In this document: positions 51,676-59,660 of the stretch, in pieces
Layout of the letters: every line of letters starts with the position of its first letter
Numbering within the stretch: position 1 is the first letter of the stretch
Assembly (NCBI RefSeq): GCF_030406905.1
Contig: NZ_CP129137.1
Location: 2,173,001 to 2,237,000 of the forward strand
Origin: Streptomyces sp. HUAS CB01
GTDB lineage: Bacteria > Actinomycetota > Actinomycetes > Streptomycetales > Streptomycetaceae
Reading direction: 5' to 3'
Length of the DNA stretch: 64,000 bases
Made by a program: the position numbers and the translations under genes
The notes under the pieces: generated by a model
The model's database searches: none
What the model saw: the letters and a program-made list of their open reading frames with translations, nothing else
Told to the model about the DNA's origin: nothing

Positions 51676-54600
51676 CGGCTGGTCTCCCGGATGTGGTGAT
51701 CGGCGAAGCGGAAGAAGGCGTTCAAGGTGGTGCCGTAGTAGCGGCGCATGAGGGGCAACTCGTCGCTCCGGGCCCACTGGGTGCGCAGCTCGCGGATGAG
51801 GTAGGGCAGGTCGGAGTTGCCGCGTGTGTCCAGGAAGGCGGCGTCGACGAGTTTGATGCGGCCCGGTGTGCCTCCGCGCCGGGCGCGGCCGACGAGCTGG
51901 ATGAGGCTGATGATGAGCTCGGCGGCGATGGCTCTCTTGGCCCGGGGCGGCAGGGAGCGGAAGTAGCGTTCGCTGGTGATCAGCTTTTCGAAGTAGTGGC
52001 CGGCCACCACGCGGCGCCGCTCGAGCTCGGTCCAGGGCTCGCTGCTGGTCTCCTTCTCGTCCAGGGCGCGGGCACCGACGTGGGCGAGGAGTTCGTCAGG
52101 TTCGTCGACCAGCGGGACGGGGCGGATGGCGAGCCAGATGGAGCCGATCGCTGACTTGTTGGACTGCGGCGCCAGGATGTTCAGTCCGCGTTCGGCCCGG
52201 CCCAGCGGAGCAATCAGGATCCGGGCCTTGGGCAGCCGGGTGAACGATTCCAGCTGGTCGCCGGGGATCTCGTGCCAGAGCGGTTCGCCGGTCTCGTCAT
52301 GGCGAGCCATGGGCTCGTCATCCGGTCGGGGTCTGACGGCGACCGCGATGAGACCGGGTTCGGCTCCGGCGGCCAGCAGGCCGTCGCGCAGGTGCTGGCA
52401 GCTGTCGTAGGAGGTGGTGACGAGCAGGATCGAGTCCTGAACACGGCGCTTGCTGAGACCTCCGAGATCCTTCAGCTCGCCACGCAGCCTGGGCCACATG
52501 CGTCGGCCCAGAAGACGCGTGGCCTCGATCCGGTCCTTGCCCGTGATGCCAGAGATCCTCAGCATCTCTTCGCCCAGGCCGGGGAAGAGCTCGGCCTCGA
52601 TGCTCACCCCGTGATCGACGTCGTCGGGTACCCACCAGGTGGGGACTGCGTGCACATGGTGGCGGTGCGCACCGGGCGCGTACGCGGTGGCGGACAGGCC
52701 CAGCACGACACGCTTGTGGCCGCTGTGTGCCAGGGCGGTGATCTGGCCCAGGGTGGTGACGTACGTGTGCGGATCCCCGCCGAAGGCCGCCACGCTCAGC
52801 CGGGTGTCTTCCGGCACCCCGGTCCTGACGTCCTCGGTGAAGGCGAACATGAGCCGTCCCTGCGGACCGTGCGGGATGGCCCGCCACGCGCTGAAGGGCC
52901 CGAGCACATCGGCGATGTCCCGTGCCGCCTCGACGCCGGCCAGCTTGAGCTGCTGTGCATTGTGGACGAAGCGGTACAGCAGCAGCCGCAGCGGTTCGAG
53001 GAAGGCCCGGCGCAGCATCCGGTCCAGCACGTCAGCCCGGACCTGCTGATTGGGCACCCACGGGGCAAGCCGCTGCTCCAGCTGCTTGCGCACGGGGGAC
53101 AGGGATCCGGCGTCCGCGTCAGGGTCGATGACATCCCGCAGGAGCTCGGCGAACGGATGCAGGTGCTCGGGCAACGCGGTCATCTTGATCTTGCGCTCGT
53201 ACAGGGCGGCGAATAGACCACGCTCCGCCGTATCCGGCGAGAAGCCGCGCTCTTGCGTGGTCACCTGCTGGTCGTCGTTGGCGAACAGGGCACGCAGCTG
53301 CGTACTGATCCACCCGTCCCAGCGCTGCGGAATGATCCACCGTCGCTCCTGAGCCGGACGCCCCGACTTCTTGGGGCTGCGGCTCCTCTTCTTCGTTTCT
53401 TTGCGGTCGCTGGGGCCAAGAGCACCGTGGGCGAGGTGGCTGGTGTAGGTCTCGGCGAGCCAGCGGGTACGCATCAGCGTGTTACGCATGCTCTCGTCCA
53501 GGGCCGGGCGCACCCGTCCGAATGCCTGGATGAACTCACCGTCGAGCCTCAGCAGCGGGCGCTGGTCCTGGCGGTTGCCCCAGGCCAGAGTGAGTCCCCT
53601 GCCGGCCCGGCCCAGGACGAATGACTGGAAGGCGTCCACTTCGTCCAGAGCGGTGAGCTGGCAGCGCCGCATGATCAGTTCCTCCACCGTCATCCTCTCG
53701 ACGATGGCACCGGAGTCGACCTGGACCGGGATGTGCAGATGCCCCTGGTAAAAGTTCGCGTGCGTGGTGACGATGATCTGCGCGGTACAAGCCTGCCGGG
53801 CCAGACGGAACTTCCCACACACCGCACGGAACGGGCAGGCGCAGGTCCCCAGCCGCCGCGCCTTCGAGCCCCGGCCTGATTCCAGGGCGCCGACGGGCCG
53901 ATACGGGACCAGGGACATGCAGGCCTCATGACCGGGTACCCAAGCATCGACCTCGTCGTCGACGGTGGCCAGCGACGGCAGGGCACAGCCGTACCCGAGC
54001 CGGTCCTCCGCCCACTTGATGAAGGCCCGGTCCCTCGACTCCGCTGCCACTTGATCCAGGGCGACCATCATGCTGTTCGGCGACATCAGCGGCACAACCA
54101 GTCGCTCGGGATGCTCAACTCCACGCGAGCGCAGGTCCTTCTCGATGCCGTAGGCCATCTTCAGCGCCGCCATGGTGGTGGGAACGGCCAACCCCAGCGT
54201 GACGCCCTCCGCATGGGCCCAGGAGCCCAGGCTGCGCATCAGCACGCTCTTGCCGAACCCGGTCGGGGCCTGGAGCACCTGCAGATTCCCTGCCTCGACT
54301 CGCAGCAGTTCACCGAGCTCGACGTCGTCGCCGGTGCGCAGCTGAGCAAACAGCGGCTCGAGGGACTCGGTACGGAAAGACTCACCGGCTTGCTGGTCCA
54401 GCTCCCTGTTGAGAGCGAGGAACTCGTTCACCTTGAGGGCCAACTGCCCAGCCGCCGACGCGGTGCGCACCCTGACAGGCTCGGCCTCCGGTGCCGCATG
54501 CCGCTCCTCCAACGTGTAGTGGGCCTGAACGGCCCACGTGGAGTCGTGACCGGCAATCGGCACCCGCAGGGTGGTCACGTAGTCGCCGGGCTCGGCGTCG

Positions 54601-55034
54601 GGCAGCGCACCGGAGTTCTCGGCACGCAGCCGGTCGATCTCCTCCAGTAGCACGTCGGCCAGCTCCTCGGGCAGCATGCCGTGGCGGGCGGCGAGCACGT
54701 CATCGTCCTGCAGGACGTACTCACAGATCGCCCCCGTGGCCAGGAACCGCTCCGCGTCCGTACGCAGCGACTCCTCGTTACTCAGCCGGTTGGGGCGCTG
54801 GCGCAGCATGCGGCTGATTCGCCGCTGCTCGTCACCCGAGAGCTGCGGATACTCGGTCCACGCGTCGTACTGCCCCGTGAGCAGGTAGGACACGCGCTGT
54901 AGGTCGGTACCGGCGCTGCCGTCCCCCGTCCGCAGCGGAAAGTGCTGTTGCGCGAGTGCGCACGCGCAGGCGATGACCTTCGGCAGAATCCGCCGGTCCA
55001 GCTCGCTGTCCTTCTCCACCAGCTGTACTGTCAT
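51672..55034 (-). CDS. DinG/XPD-like helicase of the pPIWI_RE island
   Basis: In this 1120-residue protein the N-terminal 240 residues are specific to the island; Walker A APTGFGKSVLM is near 253. A cysteine cluster CACPFRAVC...RQAC (about 395-415) fits the Fe-S site of DinG/XPD helicases. The DEAH-type box is ALDEVDAF (about 460), and the C-terminal helicase half includes LLVTTSYDSCQHLRDGL and LIQLVGRARRGG (motif VI, QxxGRxxR). It is expected to unwind 5'-3' and to open R-loops or duplexes for the PIWI-RE protein. Both ends overlap neighbouring genes by ATGA, so the three proteins are made together. Confidence 0.85.
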   Translation of the reverse strand: MTVQLVEKDSELDRRILPKVIACACALAQQHFPLRTGDGSAGTDLQRVSYLLTGQYDAWTEYPQLSGDEQRRISRMLRQRPNRLSNEESLRTDAERFLATGAICEYVLQDDDVLAARHGMLPEELADVLLEEIDRLRAENSGALPDAEPGDYVTTLRVPIAGHDSTWAVQAHYTLEERHAAPEAEPVRVRTASAAGQLALKVNEFLALNRELDQQAGESFRTESLEPLFAQLRTGDDVELGELLRVEAGNLQVLQAPTGFGKSVLMRSLGSWAHAEGVTLGLAVPTTMAALKMAYGIEKDLRSRGVEHPERLVVPLMSPNSMMVALDQVAAESRDRAFIKWAEDRLGYGCALPSLATVDDEVDAWVPGHEACMSLVPYRPVGALESGRGSKARRLGTCACPFRAVCGKFRLARQACTAQIIVTTHANFYQGHLHIPVQVDSGAIVERMTVEELIMRRCQLTALDEVDAFQSFVLGRAGRGLTLAWGNRQDQRPLLRLDGEFIQAFGRVRPALDESMRNTLMRTRWLAETYTSHLAHGALGPSDRKETKKRSRSPKKSGRPAQERRWIIPQRWDGWISTQLRALFANDDQQVTTQERGFSPDTAERGLFAALYERKIKMTALPEHLHPFAELLRDVIDPDADAGSLSPVRKQLEQRLAPWVPNQQVRADVLDRMLRRAFLEPLRLLLYRFVHNAQQLKLAGVEAARDIADVLGPFSAWRAIPHGPQGRLMFAFTEDVRTGVPEDTRLSVAAFGGDPHTYVTTLGQITALAHSGHKRVVLGLSATAYAPGAHRHHVHAVPTWWVPDDVDHGVSIEAELFPGLGEEMLRISGITGKDRIEATRLLGRRMWPRLRGELKDLGGLSKRRVQDSILLVTTSYDSCQHLRDGLLAAGAEPGLIAVAVRPRPDDEPMARHDETGEPLWHEIPGDQLESFTRLPKARILIAPLGRAERGLNILAPQSNKSAIGSIWLAIRPVPLVDEPDELLAHVGARALDEKETSSEPWTELERRRVVAGHYFEKLITSERYFRSLPPRAKRAIAAELIISLIQLVGRARRGGTPGRIKLVDAAFLDTRGNSDLPYLIRELRTQWARSDELPLMRRYYGTTLNAFFRFADHHIRETSR

Positions 55035-56212
55035 CGCCGACCGGCCTTTCGCACCTCGGCCTTGGCCGCCTTGAGGACCTCGCTTACCAGCAGGACCGTC
55101 AGATTCGGCAGCTGTTCAGCCAGCTCGTCCCGCTGCGCCTCGCCCCGGTAGTCGGGAATGACGATGGTGCGTGCCGCTGGCGGCTTCCTGCGCAACTGGT
55201 CAGCCAGTGACACCGCGCACCCGTAGTCCTTTACGTCGATCCGCAGCTCCCAGCCTGTCGCAGGGACGCGGACCAGCAGGTCGTAGCGGTCCTTGCCCGG
55301 CCAGAGTTGAACCTCGACACCCCGCTCCCTGAGCGCGTCCAGCCTCTCGAAGAGGTAGATCTCGGACACCCCGGAGATGACGATGTGGCGCCACACCGCA
55401 GTCTCCACGCACATGCTGCGCTTCGGCCCTTCGCGGTGAAAGGACCGGGCCGCCGGTTGCCGGGGCACGCCGCCGTCGCGTCGCTGCAGCATCGGGCGCC
55501 CTTTGGCGGAGTCTGTGCGCACGAAGTACGCCGCGTTGTGCAGGGGGAAGCGGCAGCGCACCTGCTCACCGTCGACATGCATCGGCCACTGGCACACCGG
55601 ACACGGCCACCAGTACCTTCCTCGGAACACCTGATCGGCCGGGATTGGCACGTAGCGCACGGACTTACGCATGCCGACCGCCTGACTGAACAGCTCCGCC
55701 AGCTGCCGCTCTTCACCGGCGGGTTGCTTCACCACGAAATACCGGTGCGCGGTGTACTCCTTCTCGCTCGCCCCCTCGTTGATCTGCTGGAATGCCTCGC
55801 GCTCCACCAACTCGCCGTGCATCCACGCCCACGTGGGAAGCCAGCGGCGCGCCGGATCCACACCCCCGCTCAACAACTCGACGATGTCCTCGCAGCCCTC
55901 GGCGTACACGTCGTCGCTGAGCTCGCCGCCGTCGAGAACCGTCAGCGAGCCCATCGTGCTGTCGGCGAAGAGCTCGGGAGCGATCTGCGCGAGGGGACGA
56001 TGCAACGCCTCGATGAGCATGGTCGGCGTGTTCGGGCCCTGGCCCGGGCCACACACCGACATGACGACCCCGGTCATGCGGGCGATCTCCCGGCGGGCAG
56101 CCGGCTCCTCGTAGCGGCAGGTGTGCGCGTACCCGGCACGGACGGCCGCGCTGGTGAGCACCCGGCGGTGATACTGCAAAACGTCAGACGACAGCGTCAT
56201 CCGGCTCTCCAT
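55031..56212 (-). CDS. Restriction-endonuclease-like protein of the pPIWI_RE island
   Basis: This 393-residue protein has a helical N-terminal part (about 1-190, the Z-type region of the island), a zinc-ribbon-like site CPVCQWPMHVDG...RC (204-220) and a C-terminal PD-(D/E)XK nuclease domain: Asp311 (KDRYDLLVRV), Asp326 and Lys328 (RIDVKDYG), with acidic residues in the preceding helix. It should cut DNA. It is the first gene of the three-gene operon. The first ATG at 56212 has a poor site; the ATG at 56200 follows GGAGAG closely and may be the true start. Confidence 0.8.
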   Translation of the reverse strand: MESRMTLSSDVLQYHRRVLTSAAVRAGYAHTCRYEEPAARREIARMTGVVMSVCGPGQGPNTPTMLIEALHRPLAQIAPELFADSTMGSLTVLDGGELSDDVYAEGCEDIVELLSGGVDPARRWLPTWAWMHGELVEREAFQQINEGASEKEYTAHRYFVVKQPAGEERQLAELFSQAVGMRKSVRYVPIPADQVFRGRYWWPCPVCQWPMHVDGEQVRCRFPLHNAAYFVRTDSAKGRPMLQRRDGGVPRQPAARSFHREGPKRSMCVETAVWRHIVISGVSEIYLFERLDALRERGVEVQLWPGKDRYDLLVRVPATGWELRIDVKDYGCAVSLADQLRRKPPAARTIVIPDYRGEAQRDELAEQLPNLTVLLVSEVLKAAKAEVRKAGRR

Positions 56213-56234
56213 CTCACATCATTAAGTGACCACG

Positions 56235-56248
56235 ACAGAGCTCTCTGT
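56235..56248. promoter_or_regulatory. Short inverted repeat upstream of the pPIWI_RE operon
   Basis: ACAGAG (56235-56240) and CTCTGT (56243-56248) are inverted around CT, 23 bases before the operon's first ATG. They are placed where an operator could overlap the promoter. The rest of 56249-56486 shows no gene. Confidence 0.3.
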
Positions 56249-56486
56249 GATGACGGGATGATGCCAGCAGCCGCCGCTGCCTCAGCGGAGCCAGGACACG
56301 CCACATCAGGTGCTGACCTGCAACAACTGCGACGTGAGGGTGCATCCGGCGTAATTGGAATTCATCAGGATCGGTGAGCGACGATGCACCGAGTTGACGG
56401 TCGGCGCGACTCTGGCTGCATCACCATCCCCCGGTCAATGTCGCTGCCGGTCTCAGCCAGAGGGCATGGATGCCGCCGACCAGGAC

Positions 56487-56891
56487 CTACTCGGGCCTCG
56501 GCTCCGACAGGTAGGTGCCGGCGAGCGTGCCGTCGTATCCCACGGCCTGGGCGGCGGCCTCCAGGCTCGGATAGTCCTGGCCGCCGACGTCGATCATCGC
56601 CTCGTAGTCCGCGCGCGTCAGCTCGGGCTCGACCCACTGGTGCGCGCACCGGCATCGGATGCTGATCTGGCTGCGGTCGCAGATGACCATCCAGTCGCGC
56701 CGGGCTCCGCACTTCGGGCACATCACCAGGATGCCGCCGACGCGGATCTCCTCGGGGTGGGTGGTGGCGCGGAGACGGATGATGCCGTCGCCGAGCCGCG
56801 TCTCCTTCTCGAGTCTCAGCAAGGGGTCGTCGGGTGCCGTTTCCGGCAGCACGGTTCTCCGGGTCCGGAGGTCTTCGCTGAGCATCGGCAT
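56487..56891 (-). CDS. Zinc-ribbon hypothetical protein
   Basis: This 134-residue protein has a central zinc ribbon, MCPKCGARRDW...SIRCRC (about residues 57-83), and a C-terminal helix (SLEAAAQAVGYDG). I chose the ATG at 56891, which follows GAGGAG at good spacing; an ATG at 56921 has no site. It lies between the relaxase and the pPIWI_RE operon on the same strand. It may bind nucleic acid; nothing more can be said. Confidence 0.6.
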   Translation of the reverse strand: MPMLSEDLRTRRTVLPETAPDDPLLRLEKETRLGDGIIRLRATTHPEEIRVGGILVMCPKCGARRDWMVICDRSQISIRCRCAHQWVEPELTRADYEAMIDVGGQDYPSLEAAAQAVGYDGTLAGTYLSEPRPE

Positions 56892-56962
56892 CGTCTCCTC
56901 GTCCTGTTGTTGACCAGCCATAACACCGCTGGCCGTGGGCGTCCAACCCTTTGAGGTGCTGG

Positions 56963-58708
56963 TCAGCGCCGGGGGCCCGACCTGCGGGAGCTGTTCGTGT
57001 CGTTGCGAACCGTGGGCTCAGCTGCCTGCGGCTTCGAGGCTCGGGGCGGCGCCGGTGTCCGCTGGTGCGCTCGTGTGCGGGACAGGTCCGCTGTGGCGGG
57101 TAGCTTCCCGATGCGCCGCAGGCGCCAGACGAGTACGTCGGTGACATTGTCGGCGGTCTCCAACTCGCGCCATTCGATCGCCTGCTGGAGCAGTGCGTCG
57201 GGGTTGTGTCCGGCTCGTTCGGCTTGGGCAAGGGTGGCGGCGAGCGCGTCCCAGCCAGGCTCGTGCAGGACGTGGTCGGCCTGTCCGGGCAGTGCGGCTT
57301 CCATGGTGTGGGCGTAGCGGTCGCGTACGGGGGCGGGGAGTCGGCGTCCCTGTTCGCGCATCGCCTTCATGGGCGTGGCGGACGCGGTCTGGTAGGCGGC
57401 GCGCAGGTGCTGCGCGGCTTGTCGGGCGGCAGCGGCCTGCTGGGCGTGGCCGCGGGCGGAGTGCCAGTGGATGGCGGCGATCGTGACGAGGACCATCGTG
57501 GACAGGAGCATCGCGGTGGTGCCGCCGTCCTCGCCTTTGCCGAGGGCGTTGCCGGCCTGGACGATGCCGCGCGCGGCGGAGCGGAGGGCGCGGTGGTCGG
57601 CGTGCTCGGCGCGGGTGTGGGAGCGGGTGGCACGTTCGAAGGCGCGGGCGGCCTCAGCGAGTTCCTGGCGGGTGGAGGCCGGGGAGGTCTGGGCGACGGC
57701 GTCCAGTAGTTCACCAACGCCGATGAGCTGAGCGGCGCCTGCCGCGTCGTCGTCCCCGGCGAGTACGGTGACGGCCTGCTCGGCGACGTGGGTGGCGTCT
57801 CGGCGAGCACCGGCTGGGCGAGCGGCCCGTGGGGCGGGGCCCGTGACGGTCGTCGGCTCGTCCTCGGGCGGTCCGTCCGCAAGGCGCTGGCGAATCCTGG
57901 GGAGGGAGAGGTCGGGGGCGAGCCGGGAGCCGGGGAACCAAATAGGCTCGCCGTCACGGTTCCGGTCGCCGGGCAGGGCGACCTTGTATCCGAGGATGTC
58001 GCCGGAGGGGGCTACACGCTTTTCGAGGCGAAGGCCGGCTTCGGTGAGACGACGGAAGAACTCGTCCTCGTCGGCGGTGCCGGCCAGCGCCTGGCGGACC
58101 TGCTCACGCAGCGTTTCACGGGGCGGTTCGGTGCGGCCAGTACGCTCCGCCTTGGCGCGTTCGGCGCTGGTGGGGCGTTGGGCGGCGGTGCGGTCGCCTT
58201 CGTTGAGGATCTGCAGGCCCCACTCCTTTTCGATCTTGCGGCACTCGGCCTGGGCGCGGATGCCGTCCTGGTGCCGACGGGGGCTTCGTCCGTCTTCGCG
58301 TTTGAGCGTGGCGACGATGTGGATGTGGTCCTCGGCGTGGCGTACGGCGATCCAGCGGCACGCCTTGTCGTCGCCTTCCTCGGCGATGCCGGTGGCGTGG
58401 ACGATGCGGCGGGCGACCTCGGCCCATTCGGCGTCGGTGAGGTGCCGGTCGCCGGGGGCGGTGCGGACGGGGCAGTGCCATACGTGCTGGGCCGGGCGGC
58501 GGTTCTTCGGGAGGGCGAGGACGGGGAGGTCGAGCCGGTCAGTGAGCTGCTTGAGGGTGGCGTTCGGGTCCCGTCCGGGGTCGGGGGCCAGTTCCGGCAT
58601 CCAGGCGGCGACGAGGTGCGGGTCGGTGTGTTCGTCGCGGCGGCCGGGCCCGTAGAGGTAGGCGAGGAGTCCGTAGGTGCGACTGCCGGTGGAGATGTCC
58701 GGGACCAC
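56963..58708 (-). CDS. Relaxase/mobilization nuclease (MobA/VirD2-like)
   Basis: This 581-residue relaxase nicks oriT and pilots the strand. Candidate catalytic tyrosines lie at the N-terminus (TYGLLAYLYG, residues 11-20). The metal-binding histidine motif is HIHIVATLKREDG (about 132-144), preceded by HVWHCPVR. The C-terminal half is helical, with one hydrophobic stretch (about 398-415, AMLLSTMVLVTIAAIHW) and a basic end SSRRSGPRR, suitable as a secretion signal. The GTG start lies 4 bases after the mobC stop. Together with MobC and the VirD4-type protein it makes the element self-transmissible. Confidence 0.88.
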   Translation of the reverse strand: MVPDISTGSRTYGLLAYLYGPGRRDEHTDPHLVAAWMPELAPDPGRDPNATLKQLTDRLDLPVLALPKNRRPAQHVWHCPVRTAPGDRHLTDAEWAEVARRIVHATGIAEEGDDKACRWIAVRHAEDHIHIVATLKREDGRSPRRHQDGIRAQAECRKIEKEWGLQILNEGDRTAAQRPTSAERAKAERTGRTEPPRETLREQVRQALAGTADEDEFFRRLTEAGLRLEKRVAPSGDILGYKVALPGDRNRDGEPIWFPGSRLAPDLSLPRIRQRLADGPPEDEPTTVTGPAPRAARPAGARRDATHVAEQAVTVLAGDDDAAGAAQLIGVGELLDAVAQTSPASTRQELAEAARAFERATRSHTRAEHADHRALRSAARGIVQAGNALGKGEDGGTTAMLLSTMVLVTIAAIHWHSARGHAQQAAAARQAAQHLRAAYQTASATPMKAMREQGRRLPAPVRDRYAHTMEAALPGQADHVLHEPGWDALAATLAQAERAGHNPDALLQQAIEWRELETADNVTDVLVWRLRRIGKLPATADLSRTRAHQRTPAPPRASKPQAAEPTVRNDTNSSRRSGPRR

Positions 58709-58712
58709 GGTG

Positions 58713-59336
58713 TCAGCGCCTCGCCATCTCGATGGCGGCGGCCTCGACCCTGGCGGCGGCGCGCAGGACGCGGGCGACGGCGTCGTCGGCGTACTCGGCC
58801 TGGCCGCCGGAGTTGAGGACGCGGGCGACCTGGTTGAGGTTGTTGCCGGCGCGGGCGAGCTGGGCGCTGGCGGCCATCAGCTCCTCGACCCGTCCGCGCT
58901 GGTCCATCAGCCATGCCTTGGGACCGCCCTGGGCCTGCGCGACGGCGACCGCGGCGTCGGCGAGGAATCCGGCGGTCTTGAGGCCGACGGCTTCGGCGGC
59001 GCGCTTGACGACGTCGAGTTCGTCGCGGGTCAGGCGGACGCTGCGGACTTGGTCGCGGTGCACGCTCTGGCGCAGGCGGGGGCGCGTACGAGGCGCGGAG
59101 CGCGCGGCTCCTTCTCCCTCCGGCTGCGATCCGCCCTCGGTCGCAGCCTCAGAGTCCGGTGCCCCCTGGTGCCGGCCCTCCCCCGCCCCCTCGTGGGTGG
59201 GGGCATGCGCTTCCGAAACTCCTCCGCGGCCCGTGGCTGCGGAGGAGTTTCGGAAGCTACAGCTTGCTCGGCCTCGTGCCGGGCAGTGGTCTTCGCCCAG
59301 TTCAGGGGGTGTGCCGAGCGGATCGGGGAGCGTCAT
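58713..59336 (-). CDS. mobC: MobC-like relaxosome accessory protein
   Basis: In this 207-residue protein, residues 1-90 are low-complexity (and overlap a 19-bp inverted repeat in the DNA). Residues 95-130 form a ribbon-helix-helix DNA-binding unit (VRSVRLTRDELDVVKRAAEAVG). The C-terminal segment has the MobC signature ARAGNNLNQVARVLNSGG. MobC helps the relaxase open oriT. The ATG overlaps the upstream stop (ATGA). The unusually long N-terminus might be an annotation artefact if translation really begins near the RHH domain. Confidence 0.85.
   Translation of the reverse strand: MTLPDPLGTPPELGEDHCPARGRASCSFRNSSAATGRGGVSEAHAPTHEGAGEGRHQGAPDSEAATEGGSQPEGEGAARSAPRTRPRLRQSVHRDQVRSVRLTRDELDVVKRAAEAVGLKTAGFLADAAVAVAQAQGGPKAWLMDQRGRVEELMAASAQLARAGNNLNQVARVLNSGGQAEYADDAVARVLRAAARVEAAAIEMARR
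59209..59257. repeat. Perfect 19-bp inverted repeat, candidate oriT
   Basis: GCTTCCGAAACTCCTCCGC (59209-59227) is repeated inverted and perfect at 59239-59257 over an 11-base spacer. It lies in the 5' part of mobC, next to the relaxase gene, the usual place of oriT. It is the longest perfect inverted repeat noted in the window. A nick site could not be identified. Confidence 0.5.
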
Positions 59337-59557
59337 CGGGGCAGTCCGGTGACGTCCCGGCGTACGTCGCGCAGGACTTCGGCGACGAAGTCGAGGGCGA
59401 GGACGGGGTGGTGGAGGGTGCGGGGTGTGCTCGTGGGTGTGCGCTGGACGGTCCAGGCTCCGTCGGGACCGGGTTCGGCGTGATGGAGGTGTCCGTACCG
59501 GCCGAGCACGGTGATCCAGGCGTCGGCTTCGGCTCGGGTGGCCGTGGTGGTGCGCAT
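59333..59557 (-). CDS. Small protein upstream of mobC
   Basis: This 74-residue protein (MRTTTATRAEADAWITVLGRYGHLHH...) combines a helix, a short beta region (PDGAWTVQRTP) and a C-terminal helix (ALDFVAEVLRDVRRDV). A GGAG site precedes the ATG and the stop overlaps the mobC start. It has no domain match. It is co-translated with mobC, so a part in mobilization is possible. Confidence 0.55.
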   Translation of the reverse strand: MRTTTATRAEADAWITVLGRYGHLHHAEPGPDGAWTVQRTPTSTPRTLHHPVLALDFVAEVLRDVRRDVTGLPR

Positions 59558-59660
59558 GTGGCGGCTCCGGTGCGTGTGCGAGGTGAGAGGGAGTCGTGTG
59601 GTCGGCGGGTGCGCCGGTCCGGATGTCCGGGCCGGGACACCCGCCGAGCAGGCTGTCCGG

